From NCBI GenBank assembly GCA_001306305.2, contig CP155577.1:2463501-2527500 (forward strand): a stretch of 64,000 nucleotides of DNA, in the 5' to 3' direction. Within the stretch, counting starts at the first letter, position 1; each line of letters starts with the position of its first letter. Position numbers and translations under genes: made by a program. The notes beneath the pieces were generated by a model. The model saw only the letters and a list, made by a program, of their open reading frames with translations. It was not told the origin of the DNA and did not search any database. This DNA comes from Citromicrobium bathyomarinum (GTDB lineage Bacteria; Pseudomonadota; Alphaproteobacteria; Sphingomonadales; Sphingomonadaceae). This document shows positions 44,418 to 53,192 of this stretch, piece by piece.

Positions 44418-45570
44418 CTTCGACGTTCTCCTTTCCGAGTTCAGACTTCAACAGGAAGGCGTTATCGGTCGCGATTCGCTGCCCGGCGGTGAGGCCAGAC
44501 AGGATCGTCACCATTCCGGCGGACCGGCTGCCGACTTCGACTTCTCGCGCCTGGAACCCACGCTGCGTTCGCACGAAGACGACATCGCGGCCTTCGAGCA
44601 CCTGCACGGCATCTTCGGGAACTGCGATGCGGCTCCGGTCCACTTCGCCCGAAGGACGAATGCGCGCCTGGAGGAAAGAACCAGGCTGAAGGCCGGGAAC
44701 AGCGCGCGTCAGACCGAGTACAGCGGTGGCACTGCGGCTTTCGAGATCGAGCGATGGTGTGACCGAGCGCACACGTGCACCAATCTCGCGGCCATCGCCG
44801 ACGATCAGCGCCGCCTCGTCGCCAGGCTGGATGCGCGCGGCGTCTTCTGAAGGCAACGCCACCTCAATCTGGAGACCGTTCGGGTTGACGACGCGGTAAA
44901 GCTCCTCGCCGGCATCGACGAATGAGCCGAGCACGATGGGGGCAGCGGTGACGCGGCCCGAAAGTGGACTCGTCACCGCGAGCGAACGTCCATCGCCGCT
45001 TACACCTGCTGCCGCGACAGCAGCCTGTGCACGGTTCAGTTCGGAACGCGCGACGTCCAGATTGGCGCGGGCGGCTTCGAGATCCTGGCGCGCTGTTACA
45101 TTCGCATCGAACAGGCGCCGCTCGCGTTCATAGGCAGCCGAAAGCTCGGTTACCCGGGCACGGGCAACGCTAAGCTGCGAAGCGAGAGCCGCGGCATCGG
45201 CGCTTTCTATACGTGCGACGGTCTCGCCTTGACGGACATAATCGCCAAGCGTCTTGCCAACGCTGCGAACAACACCAGATGCGCGCGCATCGATCCGGGC
45301 GCTAGCGGTCGGGCTCGCTGCGACGGTCGCGGGGAATACCAGTTCAACTGCCGCACCGGTTTGCACTGCGGCTACCTCGATTTCGGCCGCGCGAATCTGT
45401 TCTTCTCCGATCAGGATCAAGCCTTCTGGCAATTCGGCTTCAGCCGCTTCCTCGTCGGCATGAGTGTCAACCTGGCCATCTGGCCAGAGCATCAGCAACA
45501 GTGCTGCCGCAAGAAGGGCGATTCCGGCGATGATCGCCAATTTTCTACGGGTCATCTGAAAATTCCTCAT
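44407..45570 (-). CDS. czcB: Periplasmic adaptor of the RND metal pump (CzcB-like)
   Basis: The 387-residue adaptor has an N-terminal membrane anchor (LAIIAGIALLAAALLLMLW), a lipoyl half (IDARASGVVRSVGKTLGDYV), a helical hairpin (about residues 130-190), the second lipoyl half and a beta barrel. It links CzcA with CzcC. An acidic linker (DTHADEEAAEAELPEG) follows the anchor. It overlaps czcC by ATGA. Confidence 0.9.
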   Translation of the reverse strand: MRNFQMTRRKLAIIAGIALLAAALLLMLWPDGQVDTHADEEAAEAELPEGLILIGEEQIRAAEIEVAAVQTGAAVELVFPATVAASPTASARIDARASGVVRSVGKTLGDYVRQGETVARIESADAAALASQLSVARARVTELSAAYERERRLFDANVTARQDLEAARANLDVARSELNRAQAAVAAAGVSGDGRSLAVTSPLSGRVTAAPIVLGSFVDAGEELYRVVNPNGLQIEVALPSEDAARIQPGDEAALIVGDGREIGARVRSVTPSLDLESRSATAVLGLTRAVPGLQPGSFLQARIRPSGEVDRSRIAVPEDAVQVLEGRDVVFVRTQRGFQAREVEVGSRSAGMVTILSGLTAGQRIATDNAFLLKSELGKENVEDDD

Positions 45571-46820
45571 TGTGCTGCAAGCCTGATAAGCTCGGCGGCA
45601 GCCTGTCCCCGGTCTTCCTGCGCGGCGATCAAAGCCTCGCGGATGGCATCGCGCGCTTCTGCCGCGCTCAACACCTCGATCAGCGGGAAGCGACCGTTGC
45701 GGTATCCGATGCGGACGAGCCGCAGCGCCTCCTCGGCCTGCGGAAGTGAGGTTGTTGAAAGTGTTTCAACGCGCGTTTCGGCGGCGAGATATTGCGCTCG
45801 CGCGCGGGCCACCGATTGTTCGAAGTCGGCCAGGGCCACCGCCTCGCGAGCATTGGCTGCACGTAACCTAGCTTGGGCAGCGGCAATATTGCCCTGGTTG
45901 CGATCGCGAAAAGGAAGCGGAATTGAAACGCCAACAAGGAACGCGTGGTCGTTACTTTCCTCGAAGCGCCGAACACCGGCCGAAACGACTGGGTCGGGGA
46001 TGCGCAAACTGCGCTCGCGCTCGATTTCGGCGGCCGCCGCCGTGCTTTCTGCACGCGCCACCTGCAATTGCAGACCTGTCGTCGAGATCAGCACCGTCAC
46101 TGGCGGCTCAATATCGGGAAAATCGCCAGGCACGAGTGGTGGCGTTCCTTGCTCGCCCCATAACGAGGCAAGCGCCGTGCGTGCCGCTACGCTGGCCGCT
46201 TGCGCCGCCTGAAGTTCCGCTCTCGCTTCCGCGAGGGCAGCCTCCGCGCGCAAGGCACGCAGCGGTGGTTCGCGGCCCACCTCGACCAACACACCGGCTA
46301 TGCGCGCAAGTTCTTGGTTACGCTCTACCACGTCGCGGGCGAGGTCGACACGCGAAGCTGCAGCAGCCGCCGCAACATAACGCTCGCGAACGAGGAAGCC
46401 GAGCTCGGCATCGGCAAGCTCGGCTCGCAAGCCCGCCAGCTGCGCCTCTGCCTGGGCAGCCCCGACACGTGCGCCGCGCTTGCCGCCCAGCTCGATCCGC
46501 TGCCCTACCGCAAGCGTGTACTCGGTCGCTCTCAGCCCGGAAAAGGCACCGCTGCCAGCAAACTCCTCGACCTCGAGAGAGACTTCAGGGTTGGGCTGAA
46601 GTCGGGCCTGCTCCACGAGCAAACGCGCGGCCTCGGCGTCCGCCCGAGGACCGACGATGCGTGGATTTAACTCCGCTTCCGTGGTTTCGCTAACTACGCC
46701 TGTCCGGGTCAACGCGTCTTCCAGCGATAGAAGCTCTTGCCCATGTGCGACCATGGGCGTGGCAATCGCGGCGATGGAGAGCCCTGCAATCAAGGCGCCC
46801 CGCCAACTTGTGGCTGACAT
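45567..46820 (-). CDS. czcC: Outer membrane channel of the RND metal pump (CzcC-like)
   Basis: The 417-residue TolC-like protein has a signal peptide (ending MVAHG), then two helical repeats (RLLVEQARLQPNPEVSLEVE and ARLRAANAREAVALADFEQS). It forms the exit duct for CzcBA. It is coupled to czcB by a 4-base overlap and follows the small czcI-like gene after 63 bases. Confidence 0.9.
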   Translation of the reverse strand: MSATSWRGALIAGLSIAAIATPMVAHGQELLSLEDALTRTGVVSETTEAELNPRIVGPRADAEAARLLVEQARLQPNPEVSLEVEEFAGSGAFSGLRATEYTLAVGQRIELGGKRGARVGAAQAEAQLAGLRAELADAELGFLVRERYVAAAAAASRVDLARDVVERNQELARIAGVLVEVGREPPLRALRAEAALAEARAELQAAQAASVAARTALASLWGEQGTPPLVPGDFPDIEPPVTVLISTTGLQLQVARAESTAAAAEIERERSLRIPDPVVSAGVRRFEESNDHAFLVGVSIPLPFRDRNQGNIAAAQARLRAANAREAVALADFEQSVARARAQYLAAETRVETLSTTSLPQAEEALRLVRIGYRNGRFPLIEVLSAAEARDAIREALIAAQEDRGQAAAELIRLAAQ

Positions 46821-46883
46821 TTTTGAATATTTCCTCTGCTGATGATCCGGTGTGCGCTGCGTGGGACAGCGCGATTCAACCTG

Positions 46884-47231
46884 TCAGCTTCGAGGAGGGC
46901 GTTGGGGCAGACCGTGCGCCTCGCCGGCTATTTTCACGTCTGGGAAAGAGGTAGTAACGATGACGGCTTCGCCGAACGCTTGACCATGACTATCGGATAC
47001 CAATGCTGCGAACAGGTGGTGGCAATGCCCATGCGCACAGCCCTGGAGCTGCGGACCATCTTGCTCAGACCCGTCACTGGTATCCGCATCAATCGTTTCG
47101 TTCGCATAGATTGCCGAAGACATTTCATCGCCGCATTGAGCGGCTTCCACCACCGGCGACACCATCAGCGCCGCCACCGCCAAAACAGCGGCGACGATTC
47201 TAACGGAAATCAATCCATGCAGCTCAAACAT
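46884..47231 (-). CDS. Small periplasmic His-rich protein (CzcI-like)
   Basis: The 115-residue protein has a signal peptide (ending near VVEAA) and a CGHxxH-like motif cluster, CAHGHCHHLFAALV, in its middle. Small His/Cys proteins of this kind lead many czc operons and are thought to sense or buffer metal in the periplasm. It is the first gene upstream of czcC in the same direction. The call rests on position, size and the metal-binding motif. Confidence 0.65.
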   Translation of the reverse strand: MFELHGLISVRIVAAVLAVAALMVSPVVEAAQCGDEMSSAIYANETIDADTSDGSEQDGPQLQGCAHGHCHHLFAALVSDSHGQAFGEAVIVTTSFPDVKIAGEAHGLPQRPPRS

Positions 47232-47422
47232 CTTGGCGCCTCAAGCGAACCTAAATCGGATTCGGATTTTCAAATAACCCCTCCAGCGACTGTAGGGGCA
47301 AGCGGTTTTTCGCGCCCTCGTACCTCAGTGGGTTCTCAATGCAGCGAAATGGATTGCCGGAGCGGATGGATTCCGGCGGTGTTTCGCCCCCTTCATAGCT
47401 TCTGATCGCACCGCCGCGGCAC

Positions 47423-47869
47423 TCAGGGAGCTGAGAACGCACGGCTTCGGGTTCTTTTCTTCGCGGGCACAAAACTGGGGCGGGATTGAGAGAGCGTCTC
47501 AATGATCTTGCAGTCCGACAAGTCGCCGCCTTTGCAAGACACCACTACGTTTTCCAGCTCTGCACGCAGTGCTTCAAGATGGGTGAGGCGCTCTTCGATA
47601 CTAAGTAGATGTCGTTTCGCAATATCACTCGCCTTATCGCACTTTCCATTAGGCGTGTTCTTCAGTTCCAGGAGAGAGCGTGCTTCCTCGATGGAAAAGC
47701 CCAGTTTGCGCGCCTGCCGGATGAAGGCCAGTCGTTTAACATCCCGCTCCGTATAGGTTCGCTGGCCCGCTGCCGTACGTTCGGGTTCAGGCATCAGTCC
47801 GATGTCCTCGTAAAACCTGATCGTATTGACCTTGGTCCCGGTGGCCTTTGCCAAACCTCCGATAAGCAT
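47423..47869 (-). CDS. MerR-family metal-responsive regulator (CadR/PbrR-like)
   Basis: From the ATG at 47869 the protein has 148 residues with a MerR winged helix (GGLAKATGTKVNTIRFYEDI). A dimer coiled coil follows, and metal ligands Cys77, Cys112 and Cys120 lie in the pattern of ZntR/CadR/PbrR proteins (SCKGGDLSDC loop). Such regulators twist an over-long promoter when Zn, Cd or Pb binds. The divergent CDF gene has exactly that promoter type. The frame is open far upstream, but that part overlaps the CDF gene and is a shadow. Confidence 0.9.
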   Translation of the reverse strand: MLIGGLAKATGTKVNTIRFYEDIGLMPEPERTAAGQRTYTERDVKRLAFIRQARKLGFSIEEARSLLELKNTPNGKCDKASDIAKRHLLSIEERLTHLEALRAELENVVVSCKGGDLSDCKIIETLSQSRPSFVPAKKRTRSRAFSAP

Positions 47870-47918
47870 GAATCTACTCCTTAGACACTTAACATCGCGA
47901 AACATTCGCGATTGCAGC

Positions 47919-47949
47919 TTGCCTCTACAGCCACTGGAGGTGCTAGCTA
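47919..47949 (+). promoter_or_regulatory. MerR-type promoter of the CDF-FTR1 operon
   Basis: TTGCCT (47919-47924) is followed by a 19-base spacer and TAGCTA (47944-47949). The spacer contains the dyad CCTC...GAGG (47922-47940) where a MerR dimer would sit. A 19-20 base spacer is the hallmark of promoters activated by MerR proteins. Transcription would start about seven bases beyond the -10, at or next to the ATG at 47957. Confidence 0.7.
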
Positions 47950-47956
47950 GTGTCCC

Positions 47957-48619
47957 ATGTTGGAAAATGAAACATCGGATTGTGGCTGCACCGGCGATAC
48001 GCAAAGAGCAGGTGTGGACCCGGCCTATCGCCGCGCGCTCTGGATAGTGGTCGTGCTCAATTTGGGATTCGGTATTGTCGAGGCCTTCGGCGGATTTCTG
48101 GCGGACAGCCAGGCGCTCAAGGCTGACGCCCTCGACTTCATCGGCGATGGATCGATCACGCTGATCGGCATCCTGGCACTTGCGTGGAGTGCCCGCACGC
48201 GCGCGCGGGTCGCGCTGGCACAGGGCCTGTTTCTGGGCGCGCTGGGTCTTGGAGTGATCGGTCTGGCGGTCTGGCGCTCGCTTAACGCGGTCGCGCCTGA
48301 AGCCAGCTTGATGGGCGGGATCGCGGTCGCGGCCTTGATAGTCAACATCGCGGCGGCGCTTGTGCTCATGCGGTTTCGCGAAGGCGACGCACATGTATCC
48401 GCGATCTGGCTTTTCAGCCGCAATGACGCGATCGCCAATGTCGGAGTGATCATCGCTGCTGCCCTAGTCGCCTGGACCGGACAAGCTTGGCCCGATCTGC
48501 TGGTCGCGGCGGTGATCGCCCTGATCTTCCTGCATTCGGCTTACCTCATTGTAAAGCGCGCGACCGAGGAACTTCGCGCGCAGCATGCTCCTGCACAAGG
48601 AAAGGCCGCCTCCAAATGA
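47957..48619 (+). CDS. Cation diffusion facilitator transporter (CzcD-like)
   Basis: The 220-residue protein starts with a Cys-containing segment (SDCGCTGD) and has about six membrane helices. The metal-site residues are in ADSQALKADALDFIGDGSIT (helix 2) and FSRNDAIANVGVIIAAAL (helix 5). The C-terminal dimer domain is nearly absent. It should export Zn or Cd. The start lies at the predicted transcription start of a MerR-type promoter, so the mRNA may be leaderless. It overlaps the FTR1 gene by ATGA. Confidence 0.88.
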   Translation: MLENETSDCGCTGDTQRAGVDPAYRRALWIVVVLNLGFGIVEAFGGFLADSQALKADALDFIGDGSITLIGILALAWSARTRARVALAQGLFLGALGLGVIGLAVWRSLNAVAPEASLMGGIAVAALIVNIAAALVLMRFREGDAHVSAIWLFSRNDAIANVGVIIAAALVAWTGQAWPDLLVAAVIALIFLHSAYLIVKRATEELRAQHAPAQGKAASK

Positions 48620-50556
48620 CGCTACGTGCTTTTGCGGTCCAATTGATCGCTTTCCTGTCGATCGCAGTCGCAATGCCCGCTTCTGCAGGCACGCATGGCG
48701 CGGTTCAGACGACCTGGCGCCTGCTAGATTACATCGCCGTGGATTACACTGAGGCCGTCAGCGACGGTGAAGTCACGAACGAGCTGGAATATGCCGAAAT
48801 GCAGGAATTTTCTGCCTCGGTAGCCAAACGCATGGCTGCTCTGCCCGCAAACGCGCAACGTGCCCAACTGGTTGCGGACGCAGAGGCTCTCGTCGAGTCA
48901 ATCTCGGCGAAGGTGGAGCCTGCTGTCGTCGCGCGCGACGCGCGCAGATTGGCAAGCGAGCTGATCGCGGCGTTTCCCGTTCCGCTTGCGCCCGAGGCGG
49001 CACCCGACCTCGCGCGAGGTGCCGCACTGTACGCCCAGAACTGCGCAAGCTGTCATGGCCCAAGCGGTGGCGGCGACGGCCCTGCCGCAGAGGGACTCGA
49101 TCCCCCGCCAATCGCTTTTGACGACGTCATCCGTGCCCGCGAGCGCAGCGCTTTCGCGCTCTATCAGGTCATCGGACAAGGGCTGGAAGGAACGGCCATG
49201 CCGGGCTTTTCCGATCTCCCGGCGGAAGATCGCTGGAGCCTTGCCTATTATTCAGGGTCGATCGCATTTGAGAATGTAGAGCGCGGCAGACGGATCTGGA
49301 ACGACGATCCGAAAATCCGGGCGCGTATTCCTGACCTCGCCGCTCTATCCGGCCTTACCCCGGCAGCCCTTGGCGAGGCGATCGGCACCGAGCGTGCCGA
49401 TGCCGTTATGGCCTATTTGCGGGCTCATCCCGAAGCCGTGGCCAGCGATACGACCGGCTCACTCGCTTTGGCACGCGAACGCTTGCAGCAAAGTCTTGCC
49501 GCTTACGAAGCGGGTAATAAGGCCGAAGCGCGCGAACTCGCGCTCTCGGCCTATCTCGATGGCTTCGAACCTTTGGAAGCCGTTTTAAGCACGCGCGATG
49601 CAGACCTGCTCGCATCTGTCGAAACCGGCATGGCCGAGCTTCGAGCGGCAATAGGTCGCGGGGATCCGGTGGCCGCCGTCGCCCAAAGGGTGAATGCGCT
49701 CGACGTTCTTTTCTACCACGCCGAGACGGTTCTCGCCCCGGACAATGCCAGTGAGGCCTCGGCATTCGCAGGAGCCTTTGCGATCCTGTTGCGCGAAGGG
49801 CTCGAGGCGTTGCTGATCGTGATCGCGATGATCGCGTTCCTGCGCAAGGCCGAGAGAACCGAAGTTCTGCCCTTCGTCCATGGCGGATGGCTGTCGGCCC
49901 TTGTCGCCGGTGGCCTGACTTGGGTGGCAGCGACTTACCTGATCGGCATAAGTGGGGCAGGTCGCGAGCTGGTAGAGGGGTTCGGGTCGCTTTTTGCCGC
50001 TCTCGTACTGTTGTCGGTTGGCATTTGGATGCACGGCAAATCGCAGGCCGGCGAATGGCAACGCTATATCCAGAAGACCATGCAGCACGCTCTGTCGCGC
50101 AGGTCCGCATGGTTTCTGTTCGGGCTGGCGTTCCTCGTGGTTTACCGGGAGGTCTTCGAGACGATCCTGTTCTTCGCAGCGCTCTGGACCCAGGGTCATG
50201 CCGACGCAATTTTTGTCGGCGCCGCCTCCGCAATCGTGTTGCTGGCGCTGATCGCCTGGGCGATGCTGCGCTACAGTCGGCGACTGCCGATCGGAACCTT
50301 CTTCGCCTACAGCTCGATCCTGATCGGCATTCTTGCCGTCGTTCTGGCCGGGAAGGGCATCTCGGGCCTCCAGGAAGCCGGACTTTTGGGGATCACCCCG
50401 CTTCCGAATCTGCCCCGCGTTCCGATCCTAGGCATTGCACCGGCACTTGAACCGGTAGCCGGGCAAATCATTACGCTCGCCCTCATTGCTCTGGGGTACT
50501 GGCGCAACAGAAGGAAAGGCATGCAAGTCCGGACACCGCAAGCCGAGGCCGGTTGA
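48616..50556 (+). CDS. Cytochrome c / FTR1-family iron permease fusion
   Basis: From the ATG at 48616 the protein has 646 residues. A signal peptide (ending PASAG) and a helical region are followed by a cytochrome c domain with CASCH at residues 143-147. A periplasmic helical region comes next and then seven-helix FTR1 permease with both iron motifs, REGLE (393-397) and REVFE (511-515). FTR1 permeases take up Fe3+ made by an oxidase. Here the haem domain may supply the redox step. The next gene was a multicopper oxidase, the classical ferroxidase partner. It is coupled to the CDF gene (ATGA). Confidence 0.9.
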   Translation: MTLRAFAVQLIAFLSIAVAMPASAGTHGAVQTTWRLLDYIAVDYTEAVSDGEVTNELEYAEMQEFSASVAKRMAALPANAQRAQLVADAEALVESISAKVEPAVVARDARRLASELIAAFPVPLAPEAAPDLARGAALYAQNCASCHGPSGGGDGPAAEGLDPPPIAFDDVIRARERSAFALYQVIGQGLEGTAMPGFSDLPAEDRWSLAYYSGSIAFENVERGRRIWNDDPKIRARIPDLAALSGLTPAALGEAIGTERADAVMAYLRAHPEAVASDTTGSLALARERLQQSLAAYEAGNKAEARELALSAYLDGFEPLEAVLSTRDADLLASVETGMAELRAAIGRGDPVAAVAQRVNALDVLFYHAETVLAPDNASEASAFAGAFAILLREGLEALLIVIAMIAFLRKAERTEVLPFVHGGWLSALVAGGLTWVAATYLIGISGAGRELVEGFGSLFAALVLLSVGIWMHGKSQAGEWQRYIQKTMQHALSRRSAWFLFGLAFLVVYREVFETILFFAALWTQGHADAIFVGAASAIVLLALIAWAMLRYSRRLPIGTFFAYSSILIGILAVVLAGKGISGLQEAGLLGITPLPNLPRVPILGIAPALEPVAGQIITLALIALGYWRNRRKGMQVRTPQAEAG

Positions 50557-50582
50557 CGGCGCTCCGGGCAACGGGAAGCAAT

Positions 50583-50834
50583 ATGATCGACAGACGTTCC
50601 ATTCTTGGCGGTTCGGTGCTCGGCGCAGGTGCATTCGGAATAGCCGCATTTACCGGGCGCGATCTGTTGACCGGCCGGAATGCGACGCTTGCTTCAGCAA
50701 CGGCGCGCTCGCAACTTCGCATTCCTCCTCTTTATTCGGGCGAGCGAAAAAGCGGCGAGAGGGTTTTCGATCTCAATCTACGCCACGGCGTCTCGCGATT
50801 TTTTGAAGGGATCGAAACGCCGACCATCGGCGGG
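50583..50834 (+). pseudogene. Multicopper oxidase, 5' part only
   Basis: The ATG at 50583 begins a Tat-like signal (MIDRRSILGGSVLGAGAFGI) and a mature start with LRIPPLYSGERKSGERVFDL and GVSRFFEGIETPTIG. This resembles the N-terminus of CopA-type multicopper oxidases just before the first copper motif. After about 84 codons the reading runs into unrelated DNA in which another frame encodes a transposase end. The gene lies 26 bases after the FTR1 gene. The matching 3' part of such a gene stands at 37108-37993 on the other strand. Confidence 0.75.
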
Positions 50835-50935
50835 GTCCCAACGGAGCAAAAGATGAGTTCCACCTCGCCGCCGCAGCCCAGAACCTCCGAAAACTGGCCA
50901 AAGTGCGGCCCATCCCGGGCCTCGCCACCGCCTGA
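50831..50935 (+). mobile_element. Remnant of an IS1182-like transposase (C-terminal end)
   Basis: In a frame shifted from the oxidase fragment, 34 codons read GAKDEFHLAAAAQNLRKLAK and then VRPIPGLATA before a stop. This resembles the end of IS1182-family DDE transposases, recalled from memory. Nothing else of the IS is present, so it marks an old insertion followed by deletion at the edge of the metal island. Confidence 0.6.
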
Positions 50936-51027
50936 GAGAGGCAGCGACCTCACTCGCCCTCGATCCAGAACCTTCCCGCGCAGCCATCGGCGACTTTTTC
51001 AACGGAATAAGCCCAAATTCTGACATG

Positions 51028-51062
51028 AAAAAGGCGGTCCGTCCCAATTGGGACGGACCGCC
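51028..51062 (-). terminator. Intrinsic terminator of parB
   Basis: A perfect 13-base stem (GGCGGTCCGTCCC/GGGACGGACCGCC) with loop AATT is followed on the minus strand by TTTTT. It stands 30 bases after the parB stop and gives the right-hand limit of the metal island. Confidence 0.9.
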
Positions 51063-51091
51063 CACCGAGCGACCTCGACCTGTCAGGAGGG

Positions 51092-53068
51092 TCAGGCAGC
51101 CTGCTCGGCAATTTCGTCTGTCGCATCGTCGCTGACTGCCTCGTCGACTTCGACACCAATCGGCGCGACCTCCTGAGCAGCAGTGAACAGCATGATCGCA
51201 GGAACCCAGGCTTGCGCCCGCTCCTTGACCTCGGCCTCGCCGATGAAGTTGCCTGAGAAGATGCGCTCGGCTGCGCTCGCAAGCTCAGCCTTCTTCGAAG
51301 CAGCGTATCGGCTGACCAGCTCCGGACCACCCGCAGCATCGAGCGCTTCGAGCGTGCGAGCCTTGGCCACGCGGTCGAAATAGTTTGCCGCGGTGGGACG
51401 CCACCAATGCGCGGTTTCGATTTCCAGAAGTGCCCCGAGCGCTTCGTGCATGGGCACCGAACGATCGCCTTCGCAGGCTAGGCTGGCGACGAGCGTGCGC
51501 GAGACGACATGACCAAGCCAGGCCGAACGCGCCTCATCGGAAAGCGACTGGAACCTGGCAAACCGCTCGACGTCGGTCTCGCCCGAGCGCCAGCTTTCGT
51601 CGAGCGAACCAGCGAACTCGGCCAGAGCAGCGCTCGCCGGTGCATCCTTGGCCTCAAACCCGGCAACCGGTCCAGACGCGATGGAGCCGACAAGCGTCGA
51701 TGCCTTTCTGGCGCGCCAGTCGTGCCCATCGGCATCCGCGAGCGTGAAGACCATGAAGTCGAGCGCCAGTGCCGGATCGTTGGCGAGATGGATGGCCAGG
51801 ATGTCGCGGCGCTGCATCGCGAGCTCGTCAAGCAGGCGCTGGGACAGCGAGCTGCCCTTGGGCTTCGCCACTCCGCTTTCCTCGATGGCTTCGATAGCGC
51901 CATCGTCGTCGGTGATGACCTCGGTCTCGGTATAGAACTGCGGGACCAATGTCGGCTCGCCATTGCGCGAGAGGACGAGGAAGGCACCAGCCTCGGATTT
52001 CAGTTCGTCGGCGAGTACCGGCGGCCGATCATTGAGCGCGCGCATGGCGCGATCGATGACGACGAGTTCCTGTTCGGCCTTGGCGACCTCGTCCTCCTCG
52101 CTGTCTTCGTCTTCGAGCACGGCGGCAACGCGGTCGTAGTCGGCCTCGAGCTCACCGAGCTCCTGCGCTTCCTGCTCGGTCATCGGCGCAGGCTCGCAGG
52201 GCAAGCGACCGAGACCTTCAACAAGGTCGTGGCTGACGTAGTTGCCAAGCGTCGGCCGGACCCAGGCAAGGCCATATTCGATCGCGGTCTTTTCTGCCGC
52301 CTCTTCCATGGCCTTGTGCGCGAGGTCCTCGAGCAGCGCGATATCGATCCAGCTCTCGCTGGCATCATCGTCGAACAGTTCGCGCTCAATCCGGCCACCT
52401 GCGGCGAGGTAGGCATCGCGTCCGACGAGAACAGCTCGCGGATCGGAACCGCGCACCGTGGCATCGAGCACCATACGGCGAATCGTATCGGGCGTGATCT
52501 GGTACCAGGCGTCCTGCAACTCGGCATAAACATGCGCCTGGCGCTCAACGTCGGAGATCGCGCCGTAGGCCTTGGCCATGTCGAGCGTGATCGTGCCATC
52601 GGCGAGCGCTTCGAAGACGCAGGGTGCGAGAGCGGCCAGGCGCAAACGTCCTTCGACGAACCGGACAGTGAGGCCAAAGCGGCGCGCCACGTCTTCGGTG
52701 GTGGCCCCCGCCTCGATGATGGAAGCGAAGGCCTGCGCTTCGTCGGCCGGATTCATCGCAAGGCGCTGAAAGTTCTCGGCGAGGCTCGCTTCCCTTACTT
52801 CGCTTTCTTCGCCTTCGATAACTAGGCAAGTGACCTCGTGGTTCTCGGGAAGCGTGCCTTCTCCGGCCAGCGCCTGGAGCTGAGCCAGACGGCGACCGCC
52901 GGCCTCGACTTCGAATTTGCCGCGCTTTCCTTTGCGTACGACCAGGTTTTGCAACAGGCCGCGCGCAGCAATGTCTGCCCGCAGCTGGAGGTCGGCCAGC
53001 ACGTCGCTCGACTTGCGAACGTTGCGCGGGCTCGCAGCGAGCTTCTTCAAGGAAATAGACTGGATCAT
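51092..53068 (-). CDS. ParB/RepB/Spo0J-family nuclease-like partition protein
   Basis: From the ATG at 53068 the protein has 658 residues. The N-terminal ParB domain (PRNVRKSSDVLADLQLRADI, then VEAGGRRLAQLQALAGEG and REASLAENFQRLAMNPADEA) contains the GGRRL and ENxxR motifs. An HTH follows (ATTEDVARRFGLTVRFVEGR). The rest is a long acidic, helical region of unknown role. Large lone ParB-like proteins without ParA are common in mobile elements and may control segregation or transcription. AGGAG precedes the start. The frame upstream is not conserved. Confidence 0.9.
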   Translation of the reverse strand: MIQSISLKKLAASPRNVRKSSDVLADLQLRADIAARGLLQNLVVRKGKRGKFEVEAGGRRLAQLQALAGEGTLPENHEVTCLVIEGEESEVREASLAENFQRLAMNPADEAQAFASIIEAGATTEDVARRFGLTVRFVEGRLRLAALAPCVFEALADGTITLDMAKAYGAISDVERQAHVYAELQDAWYQITPDTIRRMVLDATVRGSDPRAVLVGRDAYLAAGGRIERELFDDDASESWIDIALLEDLAHKAMEEAAEKTAIEYGLAWVRPTLGNYVSHDLVEGLGRLPCEPAPMTEQEAQELGELEADYDRVAAVLEDEDSEEDEVAKAEQELVVIDRAMRALNDRPPVLADELKSEAGAFLVLSRNGEPTLVPQFYTETEVITDDDGAIEAIEESGVAKPKGSSLSQRLLDELAMQRRDILAIHLANDPALALDFMVFTLADADGHDWRARKASTLVGSIASGPVAGFEAKDAPASAALAEFAGSLDESWRSGETDVERFARFQSLSDEARSAWLGHVVSRTLVASLACEGDRSVPMHEALGALLEIETAHWWRPTAANYFDRVAKARTLEALDAAGGPELVSRYAASKKAELASAAERIFSGNFIGEAEVKERAQAWVPAIMLFTAAQEVAPIGVEVDEAVSDDATDEIAEQAA

Positions 53069-53075
53069 GGAAATT

Positions 53076-53145
53076 CTCCTGATGGATTGAGGAACCAGGC
53101 GATGTTGCAAGGCCCGACCAGCCAAAGGCACCCTCCCCTCTCATC
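53076..53145 (-). promoter_or_regulatory. parB leader with shared backbone motifs
   Basis: On the minus strand it reads GATGAGAGGGGAGGG (53131-53145) and CATCAGGAG (53076-53084). Both blocks match those before ardC, and weaker forms occur before the helicase and Toprim genes. Confidence 0.6.
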
Positions 53146-53192
53146 AAATCGATCTGGCGCGGATTTTTGCAGTTGCGAAAGCTTATGCTGCA

